Assembly (NCBI GenBank): GCA_001599595.1
Contig: BCHH01000013.1
Coordinates: forward strand, 831,538-895,537
Length of the DNA stretch: 64,000 nucleotides
Reading direction: 5' to 3'
DNA from: Beverwykella pulmonaria
Lineage: Eukaryota > Ascomycota > Dothideomycetes > Pleosporales > Melanommataceae
The stretch's first letter is position 1; each line of letters opens with the position of its first letter. Below are positions 19,772 to 32,013 of this stretch, in pieces. The notes beneath the pieces were generated by a model that was not told the origin of the DNA, ran no database searches, and was given only the letters and a program-made list of their open reading frames with translations. The position numbers and the translations under genes are program-made.

Positions 19772-21240
19772 TTAGTATGGCTTATATCGAGCTTTTTTTC
19801 TCTCGCCGTCTCCGTCAATCTTTCTCTTCTCCTTCTTCTCCTTCTGCTTCTCTTTCCTATCCTTACTTTTCTTGGGTGTTGGTTCGACCTCGTCATCAAT
19901 GAGCATGCTCTCGTCCTCTTCGGGGAGCTTCCAAGCACGGATGTAGCCGTCCTCACCACAGGTATAGGTTGTGTGACTCTGGGTATGCGTCAGTACCTTG
20001 GCATGTGTTATGATGGGTGAATGTGTATGCAATACTGTGTAGATACATAGAGGGAGGTAGACTGACATGGACGTCGGTAAAGATATCACGGATGATTTCT
20101 TCACCATGGCCGCCGGGTAGACGAATGGTCTTTTCCAGATCGTACTCATACTGGAGGGGGCCTTTGTGAAAGTTCTTCTGGATGGGAATAATGTCGAGGT
20201 AGTTGGCACTGGAAGATGTAAGTTAGGTTCGTCACACAAACATATAGAAAAGGAAATGAGGCTGATGATGCAATGAGCGTCGTACCTGTGTTTCCCAGCC
20301 GCGATGAACGCCTCATCTCCCACCCAATGCAATTTGGCAATATATTCGCATCCCAACTGCTCCCTTACGTCGCCAAAGACTTTAGGCGCAGGCTCCTCTT
20401 CATCTTCCTCCTGGCTCTGCAGTCCGTAGAAGCTCAACGTCTCGTCTGTTCCCAATGCATAGATGTCGGTGTTAGGAAACATAAATCCAGCATGTGCAAC
20501 GGCGGAACGATGGTTGATGACTTGATATAGAGCATCTTCCTCGTCGGGCTTACTGGTGTCGAAGACATTGATTAAACCGTCGGTGCTGGCAGATAGTAGA
20601 AGGTTTGGTAGATCTGGATGTACTTGGAGGGTAGTCACGGTGTCGGTGTGCGACTCTACGAGCTCGAGCTGTGGCGCTTGCACGTTCCGCTGGTCCCTGG
20701 ATGCATTAGCACGGAACATTTCTATTAAAGCGGGGGAATTAAGTACCATATCAGAACTGGAGAAACACTTGGTCCATCGTCCGGATTCTCAATACCAGCT
20801 GCCACAAATTTTCTGGAATCGTTACATACGAGTGATGAGATGAGCTTGTTCGCTGTTGCAAGTTAGTACTCCTCAATTTAAGGCAGGCTAAGGTGGTACC
20901 CACGACTCTGAATAGCCATGGCCTTCTCCATACTCCGCTTATCCCAGAAGTTGATCAATCCGTCTCTTCCTGCAGTAGCAACCAAGTTGCTCGGCGGGTC
21001 GTCCACTCGCTCCAAACACGTGACGCCTTTATTTACATCTTTCAAGACGCCATCGGGATGCACCTGCAGCGTCACCGGATCGAGAAAGCGCAGCGAGTCA
21101 TCGGAAGAAATTACAGCTAGTTGGTCCGTGTTATAATATGTGAGAGGATTCTGGCGTGGTGATGTGGAGAGAATTTTGTAGATGTAGGAGTTAGGCGGCA
21201 GGCTGAGGTTAGAATTGAGGGTTTGGACAAGAGGCGCCAT
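19772..21240 (-). CDS. WD40-repeat protein, WDR89-like
   Basis: There are five exons (20904-21240, 20747-20852, 20286-20696, 20067-20208, 19772-19978) with introns of 51, 50, 77 and 88 nt, giving 400 residues. WD-type blades are visible as DQLAVISSDDSLRFLD, NLVATAGRDGLINFWDKR, LLLSASTDGLINVFD, IYALGTDETLSFYGL and TYTCGEDGYIRAWKL. The order and spacing match the WDR89 family, a small conserved propeller protein of ill-defined role. The C-terminus is a Lys/Glu-rich basic tail (KKSKDRKEKQKEKKEKRK), suggesting a nuclear or nucleolar location. The start is the first ATG, MAPLVQTLNS. Confidence 0.85.
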
Positions 21241-22054
21241 CGCAGGCGATGCAGTATTGCACTCGATGAAGTCCTGCGATTTCGGGTTACACGAAAAGTT
21301 GGTCAGTGAGGGCTATCATGTTGTGATACTGGATTGGGGATGGTGCGGTTGCAAAGTGTGAGATTTTTTGGGTTCGAGGCCACGGGTGAAAATGCGGCAT
21401 GGGCGTCAGGAAACCATCGGGACAATCAAAACAAGCTCATAGTGAAGCACGTAGCAAGAAATATGGAATGAATGATCAATTAACATGAACCTGATGGAAC
21501 TGAGTTCTGCAATGATGTCCCCCACTAAATGAGGTTATATGAGCTCGGTGGATGAGCATGTATGCACCCAGTCAATTGCAAGCCTCGCTCCTCAGCAATC
21601 ACTCATCTCATCAAGTTATAGAATCAAGACTGATGGCCTTGATAGAAGCTTCATCATTATGAAGATGTATGTAACCCTGGATATGAAACGCACTCAACCA
21701 TAAGATAGAGACATAATGCGCGATTAACTACGGGTAGATTCCTCGAGGAACCTCGTAACCCAGTCCACTGGCATAACGCCAGCAGACAGATGGGTCGTCA
21801 CTCCGTCAGTTCAGGGCTAGAAGCTCACTGCCGGCGATATCGAGGTTCGGTGAAGAAATCAGGAATGCCACGCGAAGAAATTTCGGGTTGAGGAAAAACG
21901 CACTGACTAAGCGGAGCGCGCTGATTGGCTGCTTCGGCTCTTTCACTTCCTGAGTTGCCGAACGAGCGTTTGTGAACTGCACCACCACCACATCACCGCC
22001 GACGACACTCTCTTCTCTTTCCATAGCTTACCCAATTGGTATCCACTGAGCAGC
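21241..22054. other. Divergent intergenic region, WDR89-like and SDH3
   Basis: Two diverging genes share this 814-bp region. No other gene is seen. Confidence 0.55.
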
Positions 22055-22670
22055 ATGGCTTCACAGCGGGTCTTCCAGATCGGACTGCAGCGGGCCGCAG
22101 CCCCCAGCTTCGCAAAGTTCCAGCCGGCGGGGCGCATGGTACAACGGAGGTATGGGAGCTCTCACTCCACCATCGAGCCACTCGATGTTGCACCCACCGC
22201 TCTGCGTCCTCAATGCTCATTACCGTAGACTCGCAGCAACTCAAACCGTCAGCGGTTCCGAAGCCCACACCATCCTTGCCAAACAACGTTTACAGCGTCC
22301 CGTCTCACCCCACCTCACCATCTACCGGCCTCAGATTACCTGGATCGCATCGTCCCTCAACCGTATCACCGGCGTCGCGCTCAGCGGCGGACTCTACGTC
22401 TTCGGCTTCGCATATCTCGCTGCCCCTACGCTCGGCTGGCATCTGGAGACACCCTCGCTCGTCGCAGCGGTTGCTTCGTGGCCGGTCGCTGTCAAGGTCC
22501 TTGCTAAGGCCACTGTAGCTTTCCCCTTCTTCTTCCACGGTCTCAACGGAATCAGACACTTGGCATGGGATGTGGGGATTGGGTTTACCAACAAGGCGGT
22601 GATGCAGACGGGATGGGCAGTCGTGGGGTTGACCGTGGCTTCTTCTCTCTACTATGCACTGCTTGGTTGA
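22055..22670 (+). CDS. SDH3: Succinate dehydrogenase cytochrome b560 subunit (complex II)
   Basis: The exons are 22055-22149 and 22229-22670 around a 79-nt intron (GTATGG to CCGTAG), giving 178 residues. The N-terminus MASQRVFQIGLQRAAAPSF is a mitochondrial presequence. The family signature RPVSPHLTIYRPQITW is followed by three hydrophobic segments. The second ends in FFFHGLNGIRHLAWDVG, where the first histidine (H135) is the expected heme b ligand and the RH pair lies near the ubiquinone site. It anchors the SdhA-SdhB catalytic dimer in the inner membrane and passes electrons to ubiquinone. Length and topology are normal. The open frame starting inside the intron is a shadow. Confidence 0.95.
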
Positions 22671-23067
22671 GGATCGAAAATTGGGACTGAGGCGCAGAAG
22701 CATATACAAAGGAAAGGAACACAGCGTGGAGGATAAGTGGACCTCGAACTGGCTAGTCTTGAACGACCAAGCTCAATTGTACATTTCCTGTTTGGATTCG
22801 AGAGCTAAGGATTGATTTTCAACATGGACCAGGCTGTGATAAGGCTATTGAATAAATTGACCCGTGCTCTGTTCACCGTGTATGTGGGGAAGAGAGTGAA
22901 AGCCAATGTTTTGTCGAGTGTGAAGTGGGCACAACAGAGAAACATCTATGACCACACCGACGGAGCGGCACGTGAGTACGCGACGAGTCGGAGAATTTGG
23001 GGTTAGTCTCAATTTAAGACAAGCCAACCTCACCCGAGGACTACACCCTGATGGGCTATGCGCGATA
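22671..23067. other. Intergenic, no gene seen
   Basis: SDH3 3' flank and Crb2-like promoter. Confidence 0.5.
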
Positions 23068-26000
23068 ATGGCATCCGCCGAGTCGCAAGAGAGTTCTGTA
23101 TTGCACGACGCCCTCTACGATGTGAGTTCTCACCTTTTGCTATCACTTGCGTGATGGCGCACATTGTGGCTCGTCCGACCCCGGTCGTTTTGCCAATCAC
23201 GACTCGTGCAGTTCACTAACCGTCTCCGCCGCCACAGGACCCGTCCCAACTCTCGCAACTGCTCAGGCAGCGAGCAGGCAGTGAGGCACACTTTCGATTC
23301 ACTGCCTCGACTGATCACCATCACCCCCCCTCCGCCGCCACGGCTGAGACGCCCGCGACTCGCAACGCATCACCCTCGCAGATATCCGCTGCTCGCCCAC
23401 CACGCGCCCTGCCGCCTCGACGCGCTCCTATTCACCCTAGACATGTCAAGCCGAGTCTCCCGCAACACCATACTGCACCAACAAGCACGGGCATCGCGAT
23501 GGAGCGGGACGGCCGAGTGAAACTGTTCCAGAGCTACAACGACGCCATGGACGCCCCGGGCGACACGCAACCGGATAGTCAAATATACAAGAATTACACG
23601 AGTGGGATTTTAGGGGTCGCCAGTAATAATGGGCCGAACCCGACTTCTCTGCTCGTTCCTGTTGAGCACGAAGACGCTGATTCGCCAACCGATGGCATTG
23701 AGGCAGCGGAATCAAGCCAAGAGCAACAACGGCAGCAGAGTCCGACGGCCACCAGCCCCACGGTTACTAGCCCCACGGTTATGGAGGATGGAAAGCCAGA
23801 GACTGATGCGTGGATCGAGGCCAATACACTCACTAGCCCGCTCAAATTCGAGACGCCGGCTATGCTGGGAAGGAAGAGAAACAGCCAGGGCCAGGTGCTC
23901 AGCTCTGCTTTCCGGATGGCCACCACACCCCGTACAGGTCTATCGGCTTTTGCCTTTGGTGCTGGTATAGGTAGTGGAGGCTTTGGGCAAGACATGTCTC
24001 TTACACAGGTCTTCAATGCGACACAAGCAGGAACATCGCCTGCAATTGGTGGCCCAATTGAGGATCTTGTGTTCCAGCGGCCATCTCCAAACTTTATGAA
24101 CGCGCGGAACTCGAGTCCCATCGCGGCCATGTCTAGCCCTATCAAGCCAGCGCGATCAGATACTCATCTCAGATCATCTAGCGAACCAAGAGCTGAGTAC
24201 GTGACGATGAAGCAATCACAAGAGCAGCGGCAGCAACAGCAGCGTGAGCTGCAGAGAGAGGATACCAAGGCGACTGTGGAGCAGGATAGTTGGGATAAGC
24301 CCACTGAAGCTGAGCAGCAAATGAACCGACGCAGGGCACGGGAAAGGTTCGAAAGAGAGGCTGGCCAGTCACTCGCAAGAGTTTCAGCACCGCTTTTATC
24401 ATCACCACGATCAGCAAGAAAACGAGGCTTGCTCTCTATGAGTCCGAAATACCAAACTCCTGGAACTAGGAATAAGCCAAGGCAGATCACTTATGATGGA
24501 CTAAATGAGTCGGATGGTGAGGACAAACTGTCACACGCAGCACCAGTGAATGGAAATCTCACCGATGATTCTCTAGATGAGTTGTCCCAAGGCATACCTT
24601 CTAGCGCAAATGCCTCGTGCACTCTCGCATCCGCAGTGAAACGCAGAAATGGCAACCACAGAGTGCAGGTCCCAAACACATCGTCTCATCCCAAACGGCC
24701 TCTCTCCGGTCGGTCTGCGCGCAATTCTTCACCACCTGTCAGCACGCCGTTACAGCTTCAGCGTGGACGCCACTTTCGCGCTCCTGCGTCACCGTCACAC
24801 GCATTATCACTGCTTAAGAGCAGTAAAGAGTCGATCACTATAATGGATTCACAGCTGGATCCCCCGAGCACTACACAACGACCCAAAGCCCTTTTCCCTT
24901 CGTCGCCCTCAACCAACCAATACAGCATTGATCAAACAACAATCCAGAGAACGACAGGCTTCACCAGCCAGGTTATTTCTTCCTCAATGCCTCCACTACC
25001 CCCCCAAACTAATACTTTGAGTGACGATGAAGAGGAATTCCAAGAAGGTCGTGTCCCCAGCAGCCCGCCTATAATAGCTCAGGACACCGATAACGATAGT
25101 GATGAAGATCAAGACAAGGAAGACGTCGTTGTCTACGACGAACACGATTACGATGAGTATACCGGAGGCGAAGCGGAGGAAGATGAGGACGGAGACGATG
25201 AAGAGATAGAGCTAGATCGTCATCATGATCCAGATGTTGATATAGATGTTGAAAGTGAGATCTCCAAGTCGGAACATGGGGCCGAGGAAGAGGAAGAGAT
25301 CGGGCTGGGCGATCCCATGGCAAGGGTGATCGAAGACGAGGATCGCGAGATCTATAAACCGGCAGAGGAAGAGGACTTGCCTGTGTTCAATCATGACGAG
25401 GTTCACAAGACCGAGCACGAGGAAGACCTGCCTGAACTTCACCATGACGAGCTTCCTAAGACTGCCGAAATTGAAGACTTACTTGTGCCTATTCGTGAAG
25501 AAGTTCCTGAAATGGCAGAACAGGAAGAATTGCCTTGTTCTATTCATGACGAAGTTCCTGAAACAGAACAACAAGATGTCATTCCCGGGTCAGGTCACGA
25601 TGAGGTCCCTGAGGCCGAAGAGCAGGAAGGTTTGCCGACGTCTCACCCCGATGGTGAAGATTCGGTTGGCTCTAACCATCTAGAAGAAGATCAGGCCAGT
25701 GATATTGCAAAGCCGACTCAACAGCTACGTTCACAGCGACAAACAACGGTTCCAGAGTCAGACATGCTTGAAGATACCCAGCCAATCAACTTCCCACAGG
25801 TTGACGCTGTGGTTAATGATGACAACGCTGAAAGACAGTCAGCGGCAGTCGCGAATGTTGTACTAAACCAGACCTGTAGCACCCAACCATTTCACACGGC
25901 CCGAGAAGATCACGCTGCCTCTTTTTCAAACGAATCTTTCAGAGACGCCAGGGAGCAGATCGAAATTGAGCAGATCCCCCCATTCCGCTCTCTCAAGGAA

Positions 26001-28187
26001 ATTGCCGGACAGCCTGATACCCAGCACTCCGTGGAGCTTGGCGACTACGACTTACCACAGCTAGGCATCGCAGAAGATGTAAGCAACGCTTTGTCCGGTT
26101 TATCCCCCCCACGACCAGCGTCGAAGAAATCCAAAATCACGTATGGCGTGAAGAAGAGAAGAGGATTTAGAAGCCATCTCAAGGAGTCTAGTTCCTTGTC
26201 AGACCCAGCATCGTCCTCGCTACTCAAGCAGGTCCAACCAATCCGTGAGGATATTCCGCCATCACCATTAGCCCAGCAGAGAGAGGAAGAAGGTTCACCT
26301 TCAGTAGAAAATGTCAGAGAGGAGGTGGTCTTGTCTAAAGCAGCGACTTTGAAGTCAAGCATTCCGCGAAAGCCCATGAAGTCGATGACTAAGACTAAGC
26401 GAAAGGGTGCTCTAAAACCAGTCAACAAGGCCCTTTTCAGTCGCGATTTATCGAAGTCTCCACACAAGACCTTGCCAACAACGGCGCCTGTGGCTAGCAA
26501 GAGACGTCTATCGCCCTCTAAGGTCATCAAACCTCAACAAGCTGACGTTGAGATGCCGGATGCTGATACGGCAAGTGACGACCTAGACGAACTTGCAGGT
26601 CCTACACCACAGCCTATTAATACCGTGACTTCCGTCGAACTTTCAACCGATCTTGGCGAGGCGCCTGCAGGACCTCTTGTCCAGCCAAATAGGATCTTCG
26701 CTTGCTGGCCGGGTCACAACTATTATCCAGCCACTTGTATCGGTCGTGTGGATGCGCAACACGTTCGAGTTCGTTATGATGACGAAACCGAGCACACTTT
26801 GGAGGCCATACAAGTTCGGGCGCTTGATCTTCGAATTGGTGATCAAGTAAAGGTAGATGAGACCGGCATGAAGAAGTATGTCTATGTCGTCGTTGGTTTC
26901 AAAGACAAAACCATTGGCAATGCAGGATACAATTACCCCCTAACTGACCGCCGTGGCTACGCAACGGTTGTGTTGGAGGAGAAGCAGAGGGACAGCCTTC
27001 CGAAACTGAAAGTACCACCACCCCAAAAAACTGTTCCGGTAGCGATATCGAAGCTCTACCTGACGAGTCAGATGTGGGGTAAGTTTCACGACCGGGTCTT
27101 CCGTTATTCACCACCAGATTTTCCAATTACATCAGCTTCCAACGTTGCGACTCCCACATGTGCTACACACGACCTCGCTACGACATCTATGTCTAGACGC
27201 GGCACTATAGGTCCGTCTTTCCTCAAGGAGTCCATCAATCGTGCTGGGTCGGTGGCATCCTCAACTCGTAGCACTGGCACTTTTTTCTCCAATATGATCT
27301 TTGCAATAACGCTCACACACGACTCTTCCAACAGAGACAGCCTCGTGAAGCTTATCACATTGAACGGCGGCCAAGTCTTAGACGCTGGTTTCCAAGAACT
27401 ATTTGAAGAATTTAATTTGGATGCGCAAGTCACGACTAAAGGACAGGAAAAGGCGACTGGAGCTGCCGAAGATCTGATTCTTAGGAAAGAATACAAGGAC
27501 TTGCGCTTCGCCGCGCTGATCTCCGACAGTCATTCCCGCCGGACAAAATACATCCAAGCGCTGGCCCTCAATATTCCCTGCCTCCACTTCCGCTGGATTC
27601 AAGACTCGGCGTCCTCGTCCCGCCCTCTCCCATTCAGCAAGTACCTCCTCCCCGCCGGTCTTTCCACATTCCTCGACCCCAAGGGCACGGTTCGGTCGCG
27701 AACTATAGACCTATACGACCCAGTTGCCGAAGATCTAAGATTCGAGAATGTGGTCCGAAAAAGGGAATTGCTGCTCAGCGGACACCGAGTGCTTCTCGTA
27801 ACAGGCAAATCCAAGAAAGACCTCAATAGGAAGAAACCATATCTCTTCCTCACGCATGTCCTTGGTCCAGAAATCGTCGGTCGATGTACGGATCTTGAGA
27901 CCGCGAGATCCTTAATAAAAACGGGAGAGTGGGGTTGGGTGTATGTGGACGACGGTCCAGGTGGCGTTGCAGATGCTGCAGCTATGTTGTTCTGTAATGC
28001 GAAGCCGGCCCCGCCTAAGAATTGTGTGAAACTGACAGCGAAGGGTAAGAAGAGGAAGAGGGACGAGAGCGAGGAGTTAGCAGCGAGAGATATGGTTCTT
28101 GCGGGTACTGTGGCCGGGAAGAAAGTGCATGTTGCTTGCGATGAGTTCGTCATTCAGAGTCTTATTCTCGGTGCGCTGATTGAGTAG
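23068..28187 (+). CDS. CRB2: DNA-damage checkpoint mediator, Crb2/Rad9/53BP1-like
   Basis: The exons are 23068-23121 (18 codons) and 23238-28187, separated by a 116-nt phase-0 intron, giving 1,667 residues. The long N-terminal part is disordered, with SQ/TQ sites suited to ATR/ATM phosphorylation and a Glu/Asp block. Residues from about 1169 to 1240 form a Tudor-like fold (RIFACWPGHNYYPATCIGRV, VRVRYDDETEHTLEA), which in Crb2 and 53BP1 binds methylated H4K20. Two C-terminal BRCT repeats follow: one starting near MIFAITLTHDSSNRDSL (about 1370), the second from LLSGHRVLLVTGKSKKD to the end. By family knowledge it recruits the effector kinase Chk1 or Rad53 to damaged chromatin. The protein is considerably longer than yeast Rad9. 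The intron is needed because exon 1 holds the only good start, MASAESQESSVLHDALYD. Confidence 0.9.
25367..25665 (+). repeat. Imperfect acidic amino-acid repeat in the Crb2-like protein
   Basis: About five or six copies of a roughly 20-residue unit of the form E-E-DLP-(8)-HDEVP(E/K)TE lie at residues 729-828: EDLPVFNHDEVHKTE, EDLPELHHDELPKTAE, EELPCSIHDEVPETE and others. The nucleotide copies are diverged, so the array is old or under selection for its acidic pattern. Confidence 0.75.
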
Positions 28188-29886
28188 GAGGTGGAAATGA
28201 ACTGTACAACAAAAAAGTGATCTTATGATACCAGATGGATGGGTTCTGGTGTTGGTCTCTCTCTTTCGGCGTCCAGTGGGGGGTGTCAGCGCTCTGTATT
28301 CGGCGCAGTGCATGATCCATCCCTCCATGGGCATATACTAGGGGAGGCAACATGCGTAGGGACGCCGGATTGCCTACTTCAAAAGGAGGATTAGTATATA
28401 TGGATCTCGAGCCGGAGATGCGTTTGTTGCGAGACATTTCCTATATATATAAGTACAATCTCACGATGTTTATAACTGCGTAACTGCATATTTTGGATGT
28501 GAAAGTTATGCTCGAGTAAGTACGCACTTTCTTGTAACAGAATGGGTAAATTCAATAGATATAAGGAGTGGTATTACGCAGTTAAGCTATTAAACAGTTT
28601 GTGGGAGGTCGTGTGGGAGGTCGTAAAGAGTGATATGCCGTTTACTGGGCTCGTGATCAGCGAGTGGCGTGGAAAGCGCCAGGCTTTCTCTCATGACAGT
28701 TGTGCGTTTCTAGCGGGAATGGAAAAAGTTGCGCATCATGCCCCCTCTCATCCCTCCCCTGGTCTTGTTTCGTTCGATTATTCTGGTAGACCTTGGTTCG
28801 TCTCTTCGTATCGTTCGTGACGGCGCCTGAATGGGTACATAAGAAAACAATCGAGGGTTAGCAGTTAGTGAAAATCATGCGCGTATCATGGTGGTGCAGA
28901 TGGCGGAACTCCTGCCCGGCGTTGTAGTGCGAAGTTTTCGAGGCCGGGCAGGTGCGTGTCAGCCACTGCTGGTCGTTGTCGTGGACCCCGAGCTCGATTT
29001 CGGAGTGCTGGAGGAGCAGGTGTGGTTTTGTAGCTTAGGTTGTCCGCAGTTTGGGCATGTGGGTGGCGGAGGGAAACTGCTTTGTACGACCCCCATGGTG
29101 GTCGAGGTTCCGATGGGCAGGGTTGGGTAGGAGAAGGGAGTAGCGAGTGCGTTTCAGGTAGTGATTAGAGTAGTCTAGAGGCGAAGCTTGAGTATAAAAG
29201 TAAAAGAGACTTCAAGAAGTGTGTAAGGAAGCGACGGTGTTCAGAGTAGATGGCTTGAGAAGTGTGCAGTTGACGGTGGAGGATAATAATCGTGTAGCAG
29301 AAGTGACAGGTATAGAGACAAGCGATTGAAATTGGCAACAAAAAATGATGATGTGGGTGATGATGCTTCATCATGAGCAGGTCCATATATACAGATATGG
29401 TCTCGTATGAGGCCGCTGTAAGGCGAAATGTGCTAGCAACAGAGGTCAATTGAGTGACACAGTAGAGCATTCACATGAATGACTCTGCCAGAACCAATTC
29501 TGGCAATTTGCCTAGCTCCCAGGGGTGCTACATCATTCCAGCTCCGGCGCGACAGATCTCTTGCAGAGTAACTGTGGATGCGCTAGTAGGGTGTATCTTC
29601 TTTTGGACATGATAGCGGCGACGTTTAAGCGCAAAATGCGGTAGAGGATACTAATTGAGGAGACACATGAAGAGCTTCGCCACACCGACGAAGGACGGAT
29701 GAGGTTGAAGGAATCGTATTCTCACGATGGTCGTCAGGGTCGGGGGGCGGAGCTTCCGACCCCGAAATCCTCTAGTCCATTTTTGTCCCTGCGGCGATGA
29801 CGTACGGAACAATAACTCGGGTCCCAGCTGCCAGCTCGCCCTACGAGCCGCAACACCATAACACAACTGCGTGATGCTATCTCGAC
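28188..29886. other. Long intergenic region, no confident gene
   Basis: Several short open frames on both strands lack recognisable content. One small zinc-ribbon-like reading on the minus strand is listed separately. The right part is the PhoD-like promoter. Confidence 0.5.
28959..29096 (-). CDS. Possible small CxxC protein or exon
   Basis: A 45-codon frame from an ATG at 29096 reads MGVVQSSFPPPPTCPNCGQP and continues KLQNHTC before a Ser/Thr-rich end. The C-x2-C...C arrangement resembles half a zinc ribbon, as in bL32-type ribosomal proteins, but it is too short to call. The frame stays open upstream of the ATG for 18 codons. It could be an exon of an unrecognised gene or chance. Confidence 0.22.
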   Translation of the reverse strand: MGVVQSSFPPPPTCPNCGQPKLQNHTCSSSTPKSSSGSTTTTSSG

Positions 29887-32013
29887 ATGTCGATGCCTGC
29901 AACCGAGGTCCTCACACTCGTTAGCTCGCTGGCTCTGCGCCTCAGTATCTGGATCTTCCTCAGATGGGTAAGTAAGCCTTCTGTCTTCTGCCTAACGTTG
30001 CCCTGCCTTGCCAGCCGCAACTCCTCCCCAATATATTGTTTATACGGTCACTGACAATGGATTACGGCAGATACCAACTACTGTCAGTCCTGCCCTGTAT
30101 CTTCAGCTTCCACCCACACGTGAATCTTTCAGGAAGCTGAGTCAAGGTCTCCATTTGGGGAAACAACCGATCCTGAAAGGGTTTTATCGCGCGCGCTAGG
30201 AAGCACTGACCTAAACCGCCCAGTATAGAATGTTCTAACGAAGAATATCTAGATCGTACCGCCACTCGCCACTGCCTTAGCCCTGGTCTACATCCCATCC
30301 TTCTTCATCAGCTTCCAGGCCACAGCCCAGTACAAAGTGATATCTGACGAACTCGATATCATCGTCAAGGAAACCGTCGCACAGGGAGAGAGTGACTCTT
30401 CGTCTGACGAGATCGAGCTGCTGGAAGGCGCGGAGGATGGTCCACTTCAAGAGCTGGATGTCCAGGAGACCATTCAATACGAGGAGAGGGAGCCTAAGAT
30501 CTTGACGACGTTGCTCACTGGGCTCCCGAGTCCGTCCTCGGCGGTATGGAGCTGGATCACGTTTGGCATCAACATGGCTTTGATTGCTATGGCATTGGAT
30601 GTTGTGTTTCGCGCATCGATACTGCATCAGTGTCATAATGCGTCGTTCGGACGTGTCGGATATGTGTCGGACACCGGCGCCAACATTCTGGTTCGGGAGC
30701 CATATGCCTTTGACGTGAGAGTTCTGTATCGCCCTATCGCCACTCGATCAGGGACGTGGTCGCACAAGACGCTTCCGGCAAGCCAACCTGATTACTGGCT
30801 GACAAATGACACCGATTTCACGGCGGTGATCGAGCTGGCGCATCTGACGCCTGATACAGTATACGAATATCGCATCGACACATCAAGCAGCAACGTGCGG
30901 GGCACCTTCACGACTGCGCCACGTCCTGGACGCATCTCTCCCCTCAAGGACAATAAATACACATTTGTCCATTCCAGCTGCATCAAACCTCGTGTTCCAT
31001 ATACGCCCTGGCAGCACCCGCTCGAGTTTCCTGGAATGAAACATCTTGCTCGTTGGCTGCCTGAACTCCGACCCTACTTCATGCTCTTCCTGGGCGATTT
31101 CATCTATGTCGATGTTCCACAGCAGTTGGGCAAGGACGCTGAGCACTACCGTCGTGAGTATCGACAGGTGTATTCGTCTCCATCCTGGCCATCCGTGAGC
31201 AACAACCTGCCCTGGATTCATGTCATCGATGATCATGAGATACAAAATGACTGGAGTGGCAATACAACCGGTGTGTATGGCGCGGCCTATGACGCGTTTA
31301 CGAACTATCACGCTGCAGCCAACCCTCCTGCGCATCGGGAAGGCCAAACGTACTTCTCCTTCACACAAGGACCGGCGCAATTCTTTTTATTAGACACCCG
31401 ACGTTACCGCAGTCCTGCGAACAAGGACCCCAACGATGAGTCAAAGTCGATGCTCGGCCAGCAGCAGCTCTCAGACCTTCTGGAGTGGTTGCACAAACCT
31501 GCACCTCAGGGTGTTCATTGGAAAATCATCATCTCCAGCGTTCCTTTCACTAAAAATTGGCAATTTGGCAATGAAGACCTCTGGGGTGGGCATCTCTTCG
31601 AGCGCCGCAAGATCCTTGAAGCAGCCTGGACGATCGGCGCCGAGCACGGCGTCGGCGTCGTAGTTCTCAGCGGCGACAGACACGAGTTTGCCGCTACCTC
31701 CTTCCCGCCGCCGAAAGACTCAAAGTGGCCCATCAGCGCGACGGTCCATGAGTTCAGCACAAGTCCGCTTTCCATGTTCTACTTGCCCTTCCGCACGTAT
31801 AGTGAGATTGACGATGAGGATGTGTGTATCAAATATTTGCCTGATGGAAATAGCAAGTTTGGCGCTATTGAGATTACGGCTCCTGAGACGAGCGAGCAGA
31901 GTCATTTGAATTATCGGTTGTTTGTTGATGGAAAGGAGATATGGACGCACATCATATCCTCACCGCCGACGAGGGATGGAAGTAAGAGGGCGAAGGACGC
32001 GGTGTGGGGCTGA
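29887..32013 (+). CDS. PhoD-like metallophosphatase with N-terminal membrane segments
   Basis: The proposed exons are 29887-29967, 30015-30119 and 30253-32013, giving 648 residues; the first intron is clear (GTAAGT to TTGCCAG), the second (GTGAAT to TATCTAG) less so. Hydrophobic segments at the N-terminus, at VPPLATALALVYIPSFFISF and at WITFGINMALIAMALDVVF suggest membrane anchoring. The PhoD domain follows, with a lead-in beta domain and then SSCIKPRVPYTPW, FMLFLGDFIYVD, WIHVIDDHEIQNDWSG, FFLLDTRRYRSP and VVLSGDRHEFAATSF. These supply the metal-binding Asp, His and Asn residues of the family. It is expected to hydrolyse phosphate mono- or diesters outside the cytosol, perhaps at the vacuole or cell surface; the substrate is unknown. 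Confidence 0.85.

Noticed and set aside
28542..28820. Plus-strand 92-residue ORF
   Set aside because: No motif and no supporting context.
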